Assembly: GCA_013001685.1 (NCBI GenBank)
Contig: JABDMD010000009.1
Span: 1 to 40,829 of the forward strand
DNA from: Gammaproteobacteria bacterium
Lineage (GTDB): Bacteria > Pseudomonadota > Gammaproteobacteria > UBA4575
Direction of reading: 5' to 3'
DNA length: 40,829 bases
Shown: positions 30,614 to 39,551 of the stretch, one piece after another
How positions within the stretch are numbered: the first letter of the stretch is position 1
Layout of the letters: every line of letters begins with the position of its first letter
Position numbers and translations under genes: made by a program
The notes under the pieces: generated by a model
Database searches by the model: none
The model's input: only the letters and a program-made list of their open reading frames with translations
Told to the model about the DNA's origin: nothing

Positions 30614-32452
30614 ATGCAACAAGCGCTAGCCAAAGAAGAAAATCACCCCTTAGCTGGAACTAAAATGACCGGCTCGGATATTATAGTGCAAGTGCTTGCA
30701 CAAGAAGGTACCGATGTAATATTTGGTTACAGTGGCGGTGCGATCTTGCCAACCTATGATGCAGTGTTTCGTTTCAACGCAGAAACCAACGAATCCATGC
30801 CATTAATTGTACCTGCCAATGAGCAAGGAGCAGGTTTTATGGCATCTGGCTATGCTCGTGCTAGTGGTAAGGTCGGTGTTGTGATGGTGACGTCTGGACC
30901 TGGTGCAACTAACACCGTTACTCCGGTTCGAGATTGTATGGCCGATTCTACGCCTATCGTTGTAATTTGTGGGCAAGTGCCCACACCAGCGATCGGTAGC
31001 GATGGCTTCCAAGAGGCACCGATAGCGAACATTATGGGCGCGGTTGCTAAGCATATTTTCTTAATTACCGATCCAACAAAATTAGAAGCGACAATACGCA
31101 CTGCATTTGAAATTGCGCGCACTGGACGACCTGGCCCAGTGGTAATTGATATTCCTAAAGATGTACAAAATTGGGAAGGTGTGTTTCAAGGCAAAGGTCA
31201 ATTACCAATACGTGGTTACCGAGAACGTATCGATGAGATTGCAGAAAATCTGTTAGCCGATGAAGATTGTGAGTCATTTTATGCAGCATTTGCAAAATCT
31301 AAACGCCCACTTATTTATGCAGGTGGTGGTGTAATTAATGCAAACGCACATGCAGAAATGTGCAAGTTTGCAGATAAATTCAGTATTCCGGTGGTTACTA
31401 CTTTAATGGGTATTGGTGCGTGTGATACCACCCAACCACTTTCATTACATATGCTGGGTATGCATGGCACCGCATTTGCAAACTATGCAGTAGATGATTG
31501 CGATTTTCTAATTGCTATAGGCGCGCGTTTTGACGATAGGGTTGCTGCGGTTCCGCCTAAATTTGCTCCGAATGCAAAATTTATTGCACACTTTGATATT
31601 GATCCCTCCGAAATTCATAAAGTAAAAACGGTTGATTGGCACCACGTGGGCTTGTTGCCACAAGCGATGAATAAGTTATTAGATTTTGGGGTAAACAAAG
31701 CAAAAATTTCAAGTGACTTTTCTGACTGGCATTCACATGTAGCGGATCTTAAAAGCACTTATGCCATGAACTACGACAAGAATAGTGAGTACATCCAACC
31801 CTATGCTGTAATTGAAGAGTTGAATAAACATGCTAAAGGTGAAGCAGTTATCAGCACTGGTGTAGGTCAACATCAAATGTGGGCGGCACAGTATTTCGAT
31901 TTTAAATCACCTCGACTTTGGTTAACTTCTGGAAGCATGGGAACCATGGGTTTTGGTTTGCCAGCTGCTATAGGCGCGCAATTTGCAAAACCAAACTTAG
32001 TAGTTATAGATATTGATGGTGATGCAAGTATACGTATGAACCTAGGTGACTTAGAAACCGTAACTACCTATAAACTGCCAATTAAAGTTGTTGTACTGAA
32101 TAATCTTGGTGACGGGATGGTTAAGCAGTGGCAGAAATTGTTTTTCAAAGGTCGTTTATCCGCAAGTGATAAATCATTGCATATGAAAGATTTCGTTAAA
32201 GCTGCCGAAGCAGATGGTTATAAGTATGCTGTACGTTTAGAAAATAAAACAGAACTTTCAAAAGTGATTAAAGAGTTCATGGAATTTAAGGGGCCTGCAT
32301 TTATTGAGGTGATGATTGATCCCGATGCAGGTGTGTATCCTATGGTTGGTCCAGGTATGACCTTTGATCAAATGATCACTGGTGACTATATTCCTTCACG
32401 TACTGCAAAAGTGGATACGAAGACTGAAGTAGATTCTTCAGAAATGTTTTAG
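30614..32452 (+). CDS. ilvB: Acetolactate synthase-type thiamine-diphosphate enzyme
   Basis: A 612-residue catalytic subunit. Family marks are [28 protein letters not shown] (start of the PP module), the catalytic glutamate in [23 protein letters not shown], the SGPGATN loop, the FAD-linked [31 protein letters not shown], the ThDP/Mg motif [29 protein letters not shown] and [16 protein letters not shown] (quoted in parts). These fit the large subunit of acetohydroxyacid synthase (valine/isoleucine synthesis). The regulatory subunit gene ilvN is not next to it, and no other ilv or leu gene is in the window. A sulfoacetaldehyde acetyltransferase is less likely, because the RFDDRV and QWQxLF motifs are ALS-type. 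Upstream lies a terminator, so it starts its own unit. No strong ribosome site is visible. Confidence 0.87.
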   Translation: MQQALAKEENHPLAGTKMTGSDIIVQVLAQEGTDVIFGYSGGAILPTYDAVFRFNAETNESMPLIVPANEQGAGFMASGYARASGKVGVVMVTSGPGATNTVTPVRDCMADSTPIVVICGQVPTPAIGSDGFQEAPIANIMGAVAKHIFLITDPTKLEATIRTAFEIARTGRPGPVVIDIPKDVQNWEGVFQGKGQLPIRGYRERIDEIAENLLADEDCESFYAAFAKSKRPLIYAGGGVINANAHAEMCKFADKFSIPVVTTLMGIGACDTTQPLSLHMLGMHGTAFANYAVDDCDFLIAIGARFDDRVAAVPPKFAPNAKFIAHFDIDPSEIHKVKTVDWHHVGLLPQAMNKLLDFGVNKAKISSDFSDWHSHVADLKSTYAMNYDKNSEYIQPYAVIEELNKHAKGEAVISTGVGQHQMWAAQYFDFKSPRLWLTSGSMGTMGFGLPAAIGAQFAKPNLVVIDIDGDASIRMNLGDLETVTTYKLPIKVVVLNNLGDGMVKQWQKLFFKGRLSASDKSLHMKDFVKAAEADGYKYAVRLENKTELSKVIKEFMEFKGPAFIEVMIDPDAGVYPMVGPGMTFDQMITGDYIPSRTAKVDTKTEVDSSEMF

Positions 32453-32952
32453 TGTTTTTGAAACGCAATCTTGTCCAACACTGCTAGTAATAAGGCAGAT
32501 ACTACAAATGTTATATGAATAAGTGTATACCACATTAGTTTGTCGTTTTCGATAGATTCAGCTTTCATGAATATGCGTAATAAGTGAATTGAAGAAATCG
32601 CTACGATGGATGCCGCTACTTTAAGTTTTAATGTATTGGCATCTAGCTTCCCTAGCCAATCAAGTTTGTCAGTGTCTTCGTTAAGATCAATTTTAGAAAC
32701 GAAACTTTCATAACTACTGAACATCACCATTACAATCAAGCTGCCTACTAAAGACATATCAATCAGTGTTAACACTGTCAAAATTAGATCAGATTCTTTC
32801 ATGGTAAAAACATGCTCAAAGATATGAATTAATTCTTGAAAGAATTTGATTCCTAGAGCGAAAACTGCAAGCGATAAACCCACATAGATTGGTGCAAGCA
32901 ACCAGCGACTTGCATACATGGTTTTTTCTACAATTAGCTCTAATGACTTCAT
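32449..32952 (-). CDS. YqhA/UPF0114 family membrane protein
   Basis: A 167-residue inner-membrane protein with three to four helices. The YqhA family start is [18 protein letters not shown]. The second block is [29 protein letters not shown] (quoted in parts), and there is a [27 protein letters not shown] helix. Function unknown. It ends four bases into the convergent ilvB-like gene. Alone on the minus strand. Confidence 0.87.
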   Translation of the reverse strand: MKSLELIVEKTMYASRWLLAPIYVGLSLAVFALGIKFFQELIHIFEHVFTMKESDLILTVLTLIDMSLVGSLIVMVMFSSYESFVSKIDLNEDTDKLDWLGKLDANTLKLKVAASIVAISSIHLLRIFMKAESIENDKLMWYTLIHITFVVSALLLAVLDKIAFQKH

Positions 32953-33057
32953 ACTAAGTAAGTTCCTGTTTATTCGTAAAAATTTTGTTTGAATTGTAAT
33001 TTAAATTCTTTAAATAACATATCTCTGATATGATTTATGTCTAAGATAAAAGGTTAT

Positions 33058-33552
33058 ATGATGAATTTTTATACAAGAGCTTTGTTGCCATTGCTATTAT
33101 TTACCGTCGCTGCATGTTTTCACAATGAAAGAACAGAGCCTGACAAGGTTTCAACGTCTAAAAATTCTGTAACGAATTCAGAAGAAATTTTAAATAGACA
33201 GCGAGAGATCTATGATGAAGCAGCCGCAAATCCTCAGCAATTTAAAGCTGATTTAAAAGATAATTGCCCACATTTTGGTACTACACTGCTTACAACCGCA
33301 GAAACAATCCAGCTTGGAACCCGAGTTTTCAATGCAGGCGGAGTAAGTCTTACTAAACGAATATATGAAGGCACGATTTATAAATTATTATTTACGATAA
33401 AAGATGATTGTATGAATTTAAGCGATGCTTTGCAGGCTGGTTTAGCAAAAGCATATGAAAGTGAAGATCATCATGATCAAGCTTGGGCAATGCGTAATGC
33501 ATTAGATCTGATTATGGGTGGCCCACCACTAAAGCCACCTGGTGCGCAGTAA
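33058..33552 (+). CDS. Hypothetical lipoprotein
   Basis: A protein of about 164 residues with a lipoprotein signal: MMNFYTRALLPLLLFTVAAC, with VAAC as lipobox. Translation probably starts at 33058 or 33061, where AAAAGG lies 4-7 bases upstream; an ATG at 33037 gives seven more residues. The mature protein is soluble, with helical blocks (EEILNRQREIYDEAAANPQQF) and two cysteines (DNCPHFG and DDCMNL) that may form a disulfide. It ends in GGPPLKPPGAQ. No family was recognised. It is first in a row of envelope-type genes on the plus strand. Confidence 0.68.
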   Translation: MMNFYTRALLPLLLFTVAACFHNERTEPDKVSTSKNSVTNSEEILNRQREIYDEAAANPQQFKADLKDNCPHFGTTLLTTAETIQLGTRVFNAGGVSLTKRIYEGTIYKLLFTIKDDCMNLSDALQAGLAKAYESEDHHDQAWAMRNALDLIMGGPPLKPPGAQ

Positions 33553-33566
33553 TTGTTGATTTATTT

Positions 33567-33968
33567 ATGCTTCTCGTAAGATCTACAAAAAAATATCTTG
33601 CCACATTGCTACTAGTTTTTTCTCCTCTAGTTTTTGCAGGCGAAAATGTAATTACTGATAAAGAAAGCTTCGCCCAAGAGTATGCTCAATTAGGTTTGTT
33701 GTTAGAAAAAGTTCAAGATAAACAAACTGCGAGACTTTATAAACCGCAGATTATAAAAGAGTTGAGTAGAATTAAATCAAGTGTTGGCGAACAAAGTGAT
33801 TTTGAAAACTTATCACCGATAGAAAAGAAAATATTTGTAAATAAATTTCAAAATAACAATCTTCACTGTGGTTATGTAACCAAGGTAGTTGATGAGCGCA
33901 ACAGGTTGTTGCTCAATAAAGAAGCAAAAAATGAATTAGGTGACTTGTTGGATCAATTATTACAGTAA
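33567..33968 (+). CDS. Hypothetical exported protein
   Basis: A 133-residue protein with a Sec signal (hydrophobic stretch YLATLLLVFSPLVFAGE). The mature part is helical and charged (FAQEYAQLGLLLEKVQDKQTARLYK, quoted in part by LLLEKVQDK) with one cysteine near LHCGYVTKVV. It lies 15 bases after the preceding lipoprotein gene, so the two are likely cotranscribed and may act together in the envelope. No family was recognised. Confidence 0.65.
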   Translation: MLLVRSTKKYLATLLLVFSPLVFAGENVITDKESFAQEYAQLGLLLEKVQDKQTARLYKPQIIKELSRIKSSVGEQSDFENLSPIEKKIFVNKFQNNNLHCGYVTKVVDERNRLLLNKEAKNELGDLLDQLLQ

Positions 33969-34040
33969 AAAAAAGTTATTTTTAAATTGTTAGCATAGTG
34001 ACCATTCTATATAGCTTTCATATGTGCCAGTATTTCTAGT

Positions 34041-34646
34041 ATGTCCTTTCTAAGATTACTTCAAATTCCAAATATCTATTTAAAACTGCTTTTAATTCCA
34101 GCTGTAATTTTCTCCACAGCTTCATGCGCATTATTACTTCTTAACGGAAACTTAAGCCATGGATACTATGAGGCTAAAAGCGAAACTTTTAGATGTAAAT
34201 TGCCGGGTGGTGCGCTGAGTTCTAAAGTTGAGATTATGGATCGTAGTAATGAGCTTGGTGAAACGGCCACTTTTACTTTAAATATCGGATTATTATGGCG
34301 TATTGATCATTTGCGTATAGGTAAACATAAGCTAGCAGTACTTGATACGTCAGTGGATAAAAGACAACAGCTTGATCAAGCAAAAGATAATTATATGAGT
34401 TCGTACTTAGCCCAGAATGCAGATCAAGTAGAGGTAGAATGGGAACAGTTTATGGCCGTAGATGATGTAGAAGTGTTATTTACCAATACTTATGTTAATT
34501 GGGATGATCAAGAAGAAAAAAGAGAATTGCTATTTTCAATAGATGGTGATTATTTAAATGTTGTACATTTTGCACAAAACATGTCTAGTAATTTGCAAAC
34601 GTTTACAACAGGAGCGGCGGGATTTTACAAGAGTTGTGAGTTTTAA
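34041..34646 (+). CDS. Hypothetical membrane-anchored protein
   Basis: A 201-residue protein with one strong N-terminal hydrophobic stretch (about residues 14-36, ending SCALLLLNG), acting as an anchor or uncleaved signal; the lipobox is not canonical. The outer part has beta patterns (ETATFTLNIGLLWRIDHLRIGKHKLAVLD) and a region with YVNWDDQEEKRELLFSIDGDYLNVVHFAQ (quoted in parts), closed by two cysteines (FRCKL near 52 and KSCEF at the end) that may form a disulfide. No family was recognised. It is 26 bases before marC on the same strand. Confidence 0.65.
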   Translation: MSFLRLLQIPNIYLKLLLIPAVIFSTASCALLLLNGNLSHGYYEAKSETFRCKLPGGALSSKVEIMDRSNELGETATFTLNIGLLWRIDHLRIGKHKLAVLDTSVDKRQQLDQAKDNYMSSYLAQNADQVEVEWEQFMAVDDVEVLFTNTYVNWDDQEEKRELLFSIDGDYLNVVHFAQNMSSNLQTFTTGAAGFYKSCEF

Positions 34647-34671
34647 TTATATTGTTTAGTTTTATTAAAAA

Positions 34672-35262
34672 ATGAATTTAATTCAGGCAACAGTATTATT
34701 ATTTCTAATAATGGACCCTGTAGGAAATTTGCCAATATTTAATTCTATTTTAAAAAATAGACCCGCACATGAAAGTGTAAAAATAATAATCAGGGAACTC
34801 GTTTTCGCATATTTATTATTGATTGGGTTTTTGATATTAGGCGACTACGTTCAGTCTTATTTAAGTCTCAGAGTTTCAACACTGCATATAGCAGGCGGCA
34901 TCATTCTTTTATTAGTGGCTTTGGGTATGGTTTTCCCTGGAATTGGCATGAAGATGGTAGATGGTAATGAAGAGCCGTTTTTCGTTCCCCTCGCAATGCC
35001 ATTAGTAGCGGGACCAGCAGCGATTGCTATTGTGTTGATATTGGGGAGTAGTCAACCTGCTAACACAATAACATGGGTAATCGCCTTATCTATTTCATGG
35101 AGTCTTGCAGCATTAATTTTGGTTCCATCGCCATGGGTTTTTAAATTTATAGGTGAGAAAGCAGCCCGAATACTAGAAAGGCTAATGGGCATGATTTTAA
35201 TCATGCTTGCAGTGCAGATGTTTTTAAATGGTGTTGAGCTATATGTAGGTACAAACTTTTAA
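34672..35262 (+). CDS. MarC family membrane protein
   Basis: A 196-residue integral membrane protein with six helices. The MarC start is MNLIQATVLLFLIMDPVGNLP, and the DPxGNxP motif is typical. Other marks are ELVFAYLLLIGFLILGDYVQSYL, LHIAGGIILLLVALGM, and MPLVAGPAAIAIVLIL (quoted in parts), with the second-repeat motif of this two-repeat family. MarC proteins were once linked to multiple antibiotic resistance but are now regarded as of unknown function. Length is normal. Convergent with the AAA+ gene. Confidence 0.9.
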   Translation: MNLIQATVLLFLIMDPVGNLPIFNSILKNRPAHESVKIIIRELVFAYLLLIGFLILGDYVQSYLSLRVSTLHIAGGIILLLVALGMVFPGIGMKMVDGNEEPFFVPLAMPLVAGPAAIAIVLILGSSQPANTITWVIALSISWSLAALILVPSPWVFKFIGEKAARILERLMGMILIMLAVQMFLNGVELYVGTNF

Positions 35263-35288
35263 GCTAATTAATTAAACACTTAATTAGC
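35263..35288. terminator. Possible bidirectional hairpin between marC and the AAA+ gene
   Basis: A perfect inverted repeat GCTAATTAA (35263-35271) and TTAATTAGC (35280-35288) covers the stop of the AAA+ gene and lies right after marC. The stem is A+T-rich and no long T tract follows on either side, so it would be a weak terminator at best. Confidence 0.35.
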
Positions 35289-36761
35289 ACTTACAGTACG
35301 TGTGCGTGCCCAGTCTCTTAATTTTTCTACCTTTTCTGCCATGACCACAGATAACGGTTTGGTGTTGAGTAATTCTTCCAATAATTGAATTTGTTTCAGC
35401 GGGGATTTTTCAGCATGTGCTGCATAGAGGGCAGAAACTACAGCTTGTTCAATCTCAGCGCCTGAAAATCCCTCGCTAATTTGTGCAAGTCTGTTCAAAT
35501 CAAACTTGTCTATTGTAACGTCTCTTTTATCTAAATGAATTCGAAATATTTCTTGTCTAGTTTCGCGGTCGGGTAGGTCAACAAAAAAGATTTCATCTAA
35601 ACGGCCTTTGCGAATCAGTTCAGGTGGTAAGGCTTCAATATTGTTAGCGGTTATCGCTAAAAATACTGGCTTTTTACGTTCTGCCATCCAGGTCAATATA
35701 GTACCCAAGACTCGATCGCTAGTACCTGTGGTGTCGTCGCCAGAGCTAATGCCTTTTTCAATTTCATCTATCCATAATATGCAAGGTGACATCACTTCAG
35801 CTGTCTTGATTGCCTCACGCAAGTTCTTCTCAGTTTCACCAATGAACTTATTAAATAAACTTCCCATATCTAAGCGTAGTAGTGGTAAGCCCCAAACACC
35901 GGCAATGGCTTTAGCGGTTAAACTTTTACCACTTCCTTGCACACCTATCAGCAATACACCTTTAGGACGATCCAAACCTTTGGGTGGATTTTCTGCAATG
36001 AAAATTTGCTTACGATGGTTTAGCCAATTTTTTAGCTTCTTCATTCCTGCAACATCAGAAAACTTTGCTGTGTCATATTCAAATGACAAACCATTATCGC
36101 GACTAAGCAAACGATATTTAGCAGACATGATCTCAGGTAAATCAGAAACGGTAAGTGCGTCATCCTCAGCGATAGCAGTACGTGCGAGTCGACGTACATC
36201 TTGTTCAGGTAAACCGGCTAGGTTACGTGCTAATAGATCAACGACTTGGTTATCTTGAACTACATGTTTAGAATTATTCTTGCCTTGCCAACGAATGGCT
36301 TCTTGAACGATGATATTGCGCAATTTTTTGCTATTAGGTAAACGCAATTCAAAATGGGCGACAAATTTTTCTAACTCAGCAGGTATTTTTAAATTATGGC
36401 TAACAAATACTAGCGTATTGGGTTTTTCATCATACTGTAGAGCGATCTCTTTTATAGTGCGAATATTAAAAGGATCTTCCATATAAGGATGAAAATCCAT
36501 AAACAAATAAATGCCGGACTTAGAGCCGCCTCGGATATGTCGAAGTGCTTCTAGTGGTTCTTTGTTGAATGCTTGAGGAGGCATATCGTTTACATCGATT
36601 CTTTGTAAGCCTTCCGTTACTGCCCATTTGAAAAGCTGTAGTGGGAACTCAATCACTAATTGTGTAAACAATTCCAATACACGCGCTTCTTCATGAGTCT
36701 CAATGACTACGATAGGCATCTTAGACTTGATTAAGACTTTAAGATCATTTAGCTCATGCAT
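35280..36761 (-). CDS. Ycf46-like AAA+ ATPase
   Basis: A 493-residue soluble protein. The N-terminal part (about 1-230) starts MHELNDLKVLIKSKMPIVVIETHEEARVLE, as in Ycf46-type proteins. A single AAA+ module follows: Walker A GVQGSGKSLTAK (about 272-283), Walker B ILWIDEIEKG (about 326-335), sensor and arginine-finger region RKGRLDEIFFVDLPDRETRQEIFRIHL, and the closing GFSGAEIEQAVVSALYAA (quoted in parts). Ycf46 relatives occur in cyanobacteria, plastids and many proteobacteria; their role is not well defined, though a link to stress or CO2 uptake has been proposed. Alone on the minus strand. Confidence 0.85.
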   Translation of the reverse strand: MHELNDLKVLIKSKMPIVVIETHEEARVLELFTQLVIEFPLQLFKWAVTEGLQRIDVNDMPPQAFNKEPLEALRHIRGGSKSGIYLFMDFHPYMEDPFNIRTIKEIALQYDEKPNTLVFVSHNLKIPAELEKFVAHFELRLPNSKKLRNIIVQEAIRWQGKNNSKHVVQDNQVVDLLARNLAGLPEQDVRRLARTAIAEDDALTVSDLPEIMSAKYRLLSRDNGLSFEYDTAKFSDVAGMKKLKNWLNHRKQIFIAENPPKGLDRPKGVLLIGVQGSGKSLTAKAIAGVWGLPLLRLDMGSLFNKFIGETEKNLREAIKTAEVMSPCILWIDEIEKGISSGDDTTGTSDRVLGTILTWMAERKKPVFLAITANNIEALPPELIRKGRLDEIFFVDLPDRETRQEIFRIHLDKRDVTIDKFDLNRLAQISEGFSGAEIEQAVVSALYAAHAEKSPLKQIQLLEELLNTKPLSVVMAEKVEKLRDWARTRTVSAN

Positions 36762-37063
36762 CTTGGGTGTAGGTGCTGGGTGTGAATTATTATTTCTGGA
36801 ATAGGTAGCGTTTTAGCACTGATTTCCTCATGCATGCAAGAATTTGCATACTAAAGTGTGCGATAGGGTGGATTATCCGTGCCAAACGAGTAAATGTCAG
36901 CAAGCTAATGTTAGCTGCAGTGTGTGCTTTTTTGACATAGCATCGAATTTTCATCGATGTGTACAGGCATTAATAATCTTTATTTATCTCTTAGCTTGTG
37001 AATCTGCATACTAACACTCAATTATTTGTATCGAGCAAACAACTTGAGTTTAGAGAAAACGAG
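36762..37063. other. Divergent intergenic region
   Basis: This gap of about 300 bases lies between the AAA+ gene and the GalT-like gene. It holds a -35-like TTGACA at 36932-36937 (plus strand) without a convincing -10, and the short palindrome CATCGATG near 36952-36959. I see no FNR-type palindrome, RNA gene or ORF in it. Confidence 0.4.
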
Positions 37064-38152
37064 ATGAATGACAAAAAAACGCATACAGATCTGCGTGAAA
37101 TTCGTATTAATCCAATTGTTCCTACAGAATCAGTGCTGGTCTCTACTGCACGTGGTTTGCGTCCACGCAAAGATGAAAAGCCACTGGCTACCAGTACAGA
37201 ATCTAAAGTAGATAAATGTCCGTTTTGTAAAGGCAATGAAGATAAAACGCCACCAACACTTATCAGCTGGCCAAGTGAAGATGAGTGGCAAATTCGTATT
37301 GTTGAAAACTTGTTTCCAGTATTAAGCGACCGACAGATCTCGCAAAACCTAAGCTTTGGTTTGCAACATGTTATTGATGGTTATGGACGTCATGAAGTGG
37401 TGATTGATCACGACAACCATTCCATTCATGTAGACCATATGTCACAAGAACATTTGTACGCATTATTCAAAATCTATAGAGATCGTATGCAAGTGCTCTA
37501 TGATAGCGACGCACGTATAAAATACGTTCTAGTTTTTAAAAACTTTGGCCCTGCAGCGGGCGCCAGTATTGCGCATACGCATAGCCAAATTGTTGCTATG
37601 CCGGTAGTACCGGAAAATGTAGCAAATGAGCTAGAACATGCACATGCTCATTATGAAAAATATAATCAAAACATCTTTTCACACCTAGTAGATGAAGCGC
37701 TTACATTTGAAGCTACCATTTATGATCGTGAATCAGGAGAAGTGCGAAGAAAAATTGATGTCGGCCAATATGTGATCGAAAAAACCAAACGTTTTATTGC
37801 AATTAAACCTTTTGCCAGTCGCTTTGAATGGGAAGTGCAAATATTTCCGCTGTTTTCACAAGCAGATTATCTAGAGTGTAGTGATGATGATCTAGAAGAT
37901 TTTGCTTTATTAGTTAAACGCACCATGATGCGACTTAATAAAGTTATTGGAGGAGCTCAATATAATTACTTTTTACATTCTATTCCTCATGGTGATGAAT
38001 TTAAAAAACATAAAGATAGTTATATATGGCATCTAGAGATTTGTCCGCGCACTAGCATTCCTACTGGTTTTGAGCTGGGCTCAGGCTTGTTTGTGAGTAC
38101 GGTCAGTCCTGAAGATGCTGCGAAACAATTGCGAGAAGCTTCTATTAACTAG
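37064..38152 (+). CDS. GalT-superfamily nucleotidyltransferase (possible APS:phosphate adenylyltransferase)
   Basis: A protein of about 362 residues of the HIT-like GalT superfamily. It has a Zn-type CPFCKG pair (Cys52, Cys55), the N-terminal substrate block LREIRINPIVPTESVLVSTARGLRPR, the active-site motif AHTHSQIVAMP (His171, His173, Gln175) and the C-terminal HLEICPRTSIPTGFELGSG with PEDAAKQLREA (quoted in parts). In GalT the HPHxQ histidine forms a covalent nucleotidyl intermediate. The proline at the second position of HPH is Thr here. No galK or galE is near. A GalT relative, ADP sulfurylase of Thiobacillus denitrificans, acts as adenylylsulfate:phosphate adenylyltransferase, so a role in APS turnover is plausible in this organism. 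I chose the ATG at 37064 over an upstream GTG (36998) because family homology starts there. Confidence 0.8.
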   Translation: MNDKKTHTDLREIRINPIVPTESVLVSTARGLRPRKDEKPLATSTESKVDKCPFCKGNEDKTPPTLISWPSEDEWQIRIVENLFPVLSDRQISQNLSFGLQHVIDGYGRHEVVIDHDNHSIHVDHMSQEHLYALFKIYRDRMQVLYDSDARIKYVLVFKNFGPAAGASIAHTHSQIVAMPVVPENVANELEHAHAHYEKYNQNIFSHLVDEALTFEATIYDRESGEVRRKIDVGQYVIEKTKRFIAIKPFASRFEWEVQIFPLFSQADYLECSDDDLEDFALLVKRTMMRLNKVIGGAQYNYFLHSIPHGDEFKKHKDSYIWHLEICPRTSIPTGFELGSGLFVSTVSPEDAAKQLREASIN

Positions 38153-38156
38153 CAGG

Positions 38157-38519
38157 TTAAAAGCGTAGCTGAAATTGCGGTGCCGCTTCTGGACTTTTGG
38201 CTCCCTCACCTACATCTTTCGAGCTAGAGCCAAATGGATCGAGCTGCGGGTTTGCTTCGTAGATAGATTTTGCGCCCCAACGCACCTCTCTTTTTTGTTT
38301 TTGCTTGGGCTTGCGCCATTCATTTTCTTCTTTTTTAGGTTTACGCATACTTTCTTCACGACTAAAAATAGTATCTACATTCAAGTTATTAAAATCATCC
38401 GGAAGATCCAATTGTGAATTTGGGTCTGCTATTACAATAGAAGAGATTAGTATAAGTAACGCAAATGGATACGTATACTCTCGTGGTAGCTTGCCAAAAT
38501 AATAGAGTTGTGGAAGCAA
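38157..38519 (-). CDS. Hypothetical exported protein
   Basis: A 120-residue protein with an N-terminal hydrophobic segment (TYPFALLILISSIVIADPN; likely a signal or anchor) and a hydrophilic, highly charged rest. The middle is Lys/Arg/Glu-rich (MRKPKKEENEWRKPKQKQKREVRWG), and the C-terminus is NPQLDPFGSSSKD...APQFQLRF (quoted in parts). It looks like a disordered envelope protein. It starts 4 bases after the binding-protein gene stop, so it is cotranscribed with it. No family was recognised. Confidence 0.62.
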   Translation of the reverse strand: MLPQLYYFGKLPREYTYPFALLILISSIVIADPNSQLDLPDDFNNLNVDTIFSREESMRKPKKEENEWRKPKQKQKREVRWGAKSIYEANPQLDPFGSSSKDVGEGAKSPEAAPQFQLRF

Positions 38520-38522
38520 CGT

Positions 38523-39317
38523 TTAATCCTTTTTCCACTCTAAAGACTCAAACCAATATTTATGTTTGGCAGGCAACCATCCTTCTGCATCCCTAGCAGT
38601 GATCCATGCATTTAAATAGTTTAAAAAATCTTGCTCCCCCCTGTTGACAGCCATTCCAGTTTTGTAACTGAGTAACGGCTTACTAAGAGGAACATCGACT
38701 TGTTCCGGATATTTCATGGCTAATAATTTTGGCCCCGGTGAAGATTCTACTAATGCGTGAATTTCGCCTTCAAGCACTGCGTTAATTGCGTCTTCACTTT
38801 TTACAAAAGACTTTATTTTTGCTTTGCTAAATACTTGTTCAGCAAGTTTTTCTGAAACCGTGTTTGAAACGGCGCCAATCGTCACTTTTGGATTATTTAA
38901 TTCATCAAGTGATTGCATATCCTCAGTTTGCGAAATGCAAGCTGCAAGACTAATGCCGGAACTTGCATAAGGGTTAGAGAAGTTTATACGAAGCGCACGT
39001 TCTGGAGTAATCGCCATACCAGCGATGACGACATCGATTTCTTTCGATTCTAATGCATCGATTAAATTTTCCCATTCAACTACTTTAAACTCTGGTTTTG
39101 CTCCTAAATCTTTCGCTAACTGTTTAGCTATTTGAATTTCAAAACCATCTAATTCCCCGTCCTTATTTTTTATCGCCCATGGCTCAAATAATGAAACACC
39201 TATGCGTATTGTTCCTGTTTTGAGCACTTGCTCAAATGTATTTGCCTGTGAGACTCCAGCCAGACTTATTAATAAAGCAATGATTACGAAATGAAAAAAA
39301 TGTTTTAATTGTTTCAT
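38523..39317 (-). CDS. Periplasmic amino-acid-type solute-binding protein
   Basis: A 264-residue protein with a Sec signal (hydrophobic HFFHFVIIALLISLAGVSQA, cleavage near VSQA-NTFE). It has the bacterial extracellular solute-binding family 3 pattern: KTGTIRIGVSLFEPWAIKNKDGELDGFEIQIAKQLAKDLG, EIDVVIAGMAITPERALRINFSNPY (the substrate-binding arginine/aspartate block), and GAVSNTVSEKLA (quoted in parts). Such proteins bind amino acids or related compounds for an ABC importer. No permease or ATPase gene adjoins it, so it is an orphan binding protein or a sensor partner. The small exported-protein gene follows on the same strand. Confidence 0.88.
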   Translation of the reverse strand: MKQLKHFFHFVIIALLISLAGVSQANTFEQVLKTGTIRIGVSLFEPWAIKNKDGELDGFEIQIAKQLAKDLGAKPEFKVVEWENLIDALESKEIDVVIAGMAITPERALRINFSNPYASSGISLAACISQTEDMQSLDELNNPKVTIGAVSNTVSEKLAEQVFSKAKIKSFVKSEDAINAVLEGEIHALVESSPGPKLLAMKYPEQVDVPLSKPLLSYKTGMAVNRGEQDFLNYLNAWITARDAEGWLPAKHKYWFESLEWKKD

Positions 39318-39551
39318 ACTGATGAAAATCCTAGATATTTCATTGGATACATAATTATATTTTTGAGTAAGTTACAAATAGATTACTGATAAGCAACCTT
39401 ATTACGAATTTTTATTCTAGTCATTAATTTTCAATTGTATCAGTTTAAGCATAAATGCAACACATTTTATATGGTGATAGAAAGTTTTATCTTCGTTAGA
39501 ATGTTGGTATCGATTTATTTATATGGATCGTAAAGTTAATTAAGGTGCTAT

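Noticed and set aside
30614-32452. Sulfoacetaldehyde acetyltransferase (Xsc) as an alternative call
   Set aside because: [18 protein letters not shown] and [10 protein letters not shown] are acetolactate-synthase marks, and no sulfonate genes are near.
35608-36258. 216-codon open frame on the plus strand
   Set aside because: It is fully antisense to the Ycf46-like AAA+ gene, whose motifs are intact; the plus-strand product is Ser-rich with no domain or ribosome site.
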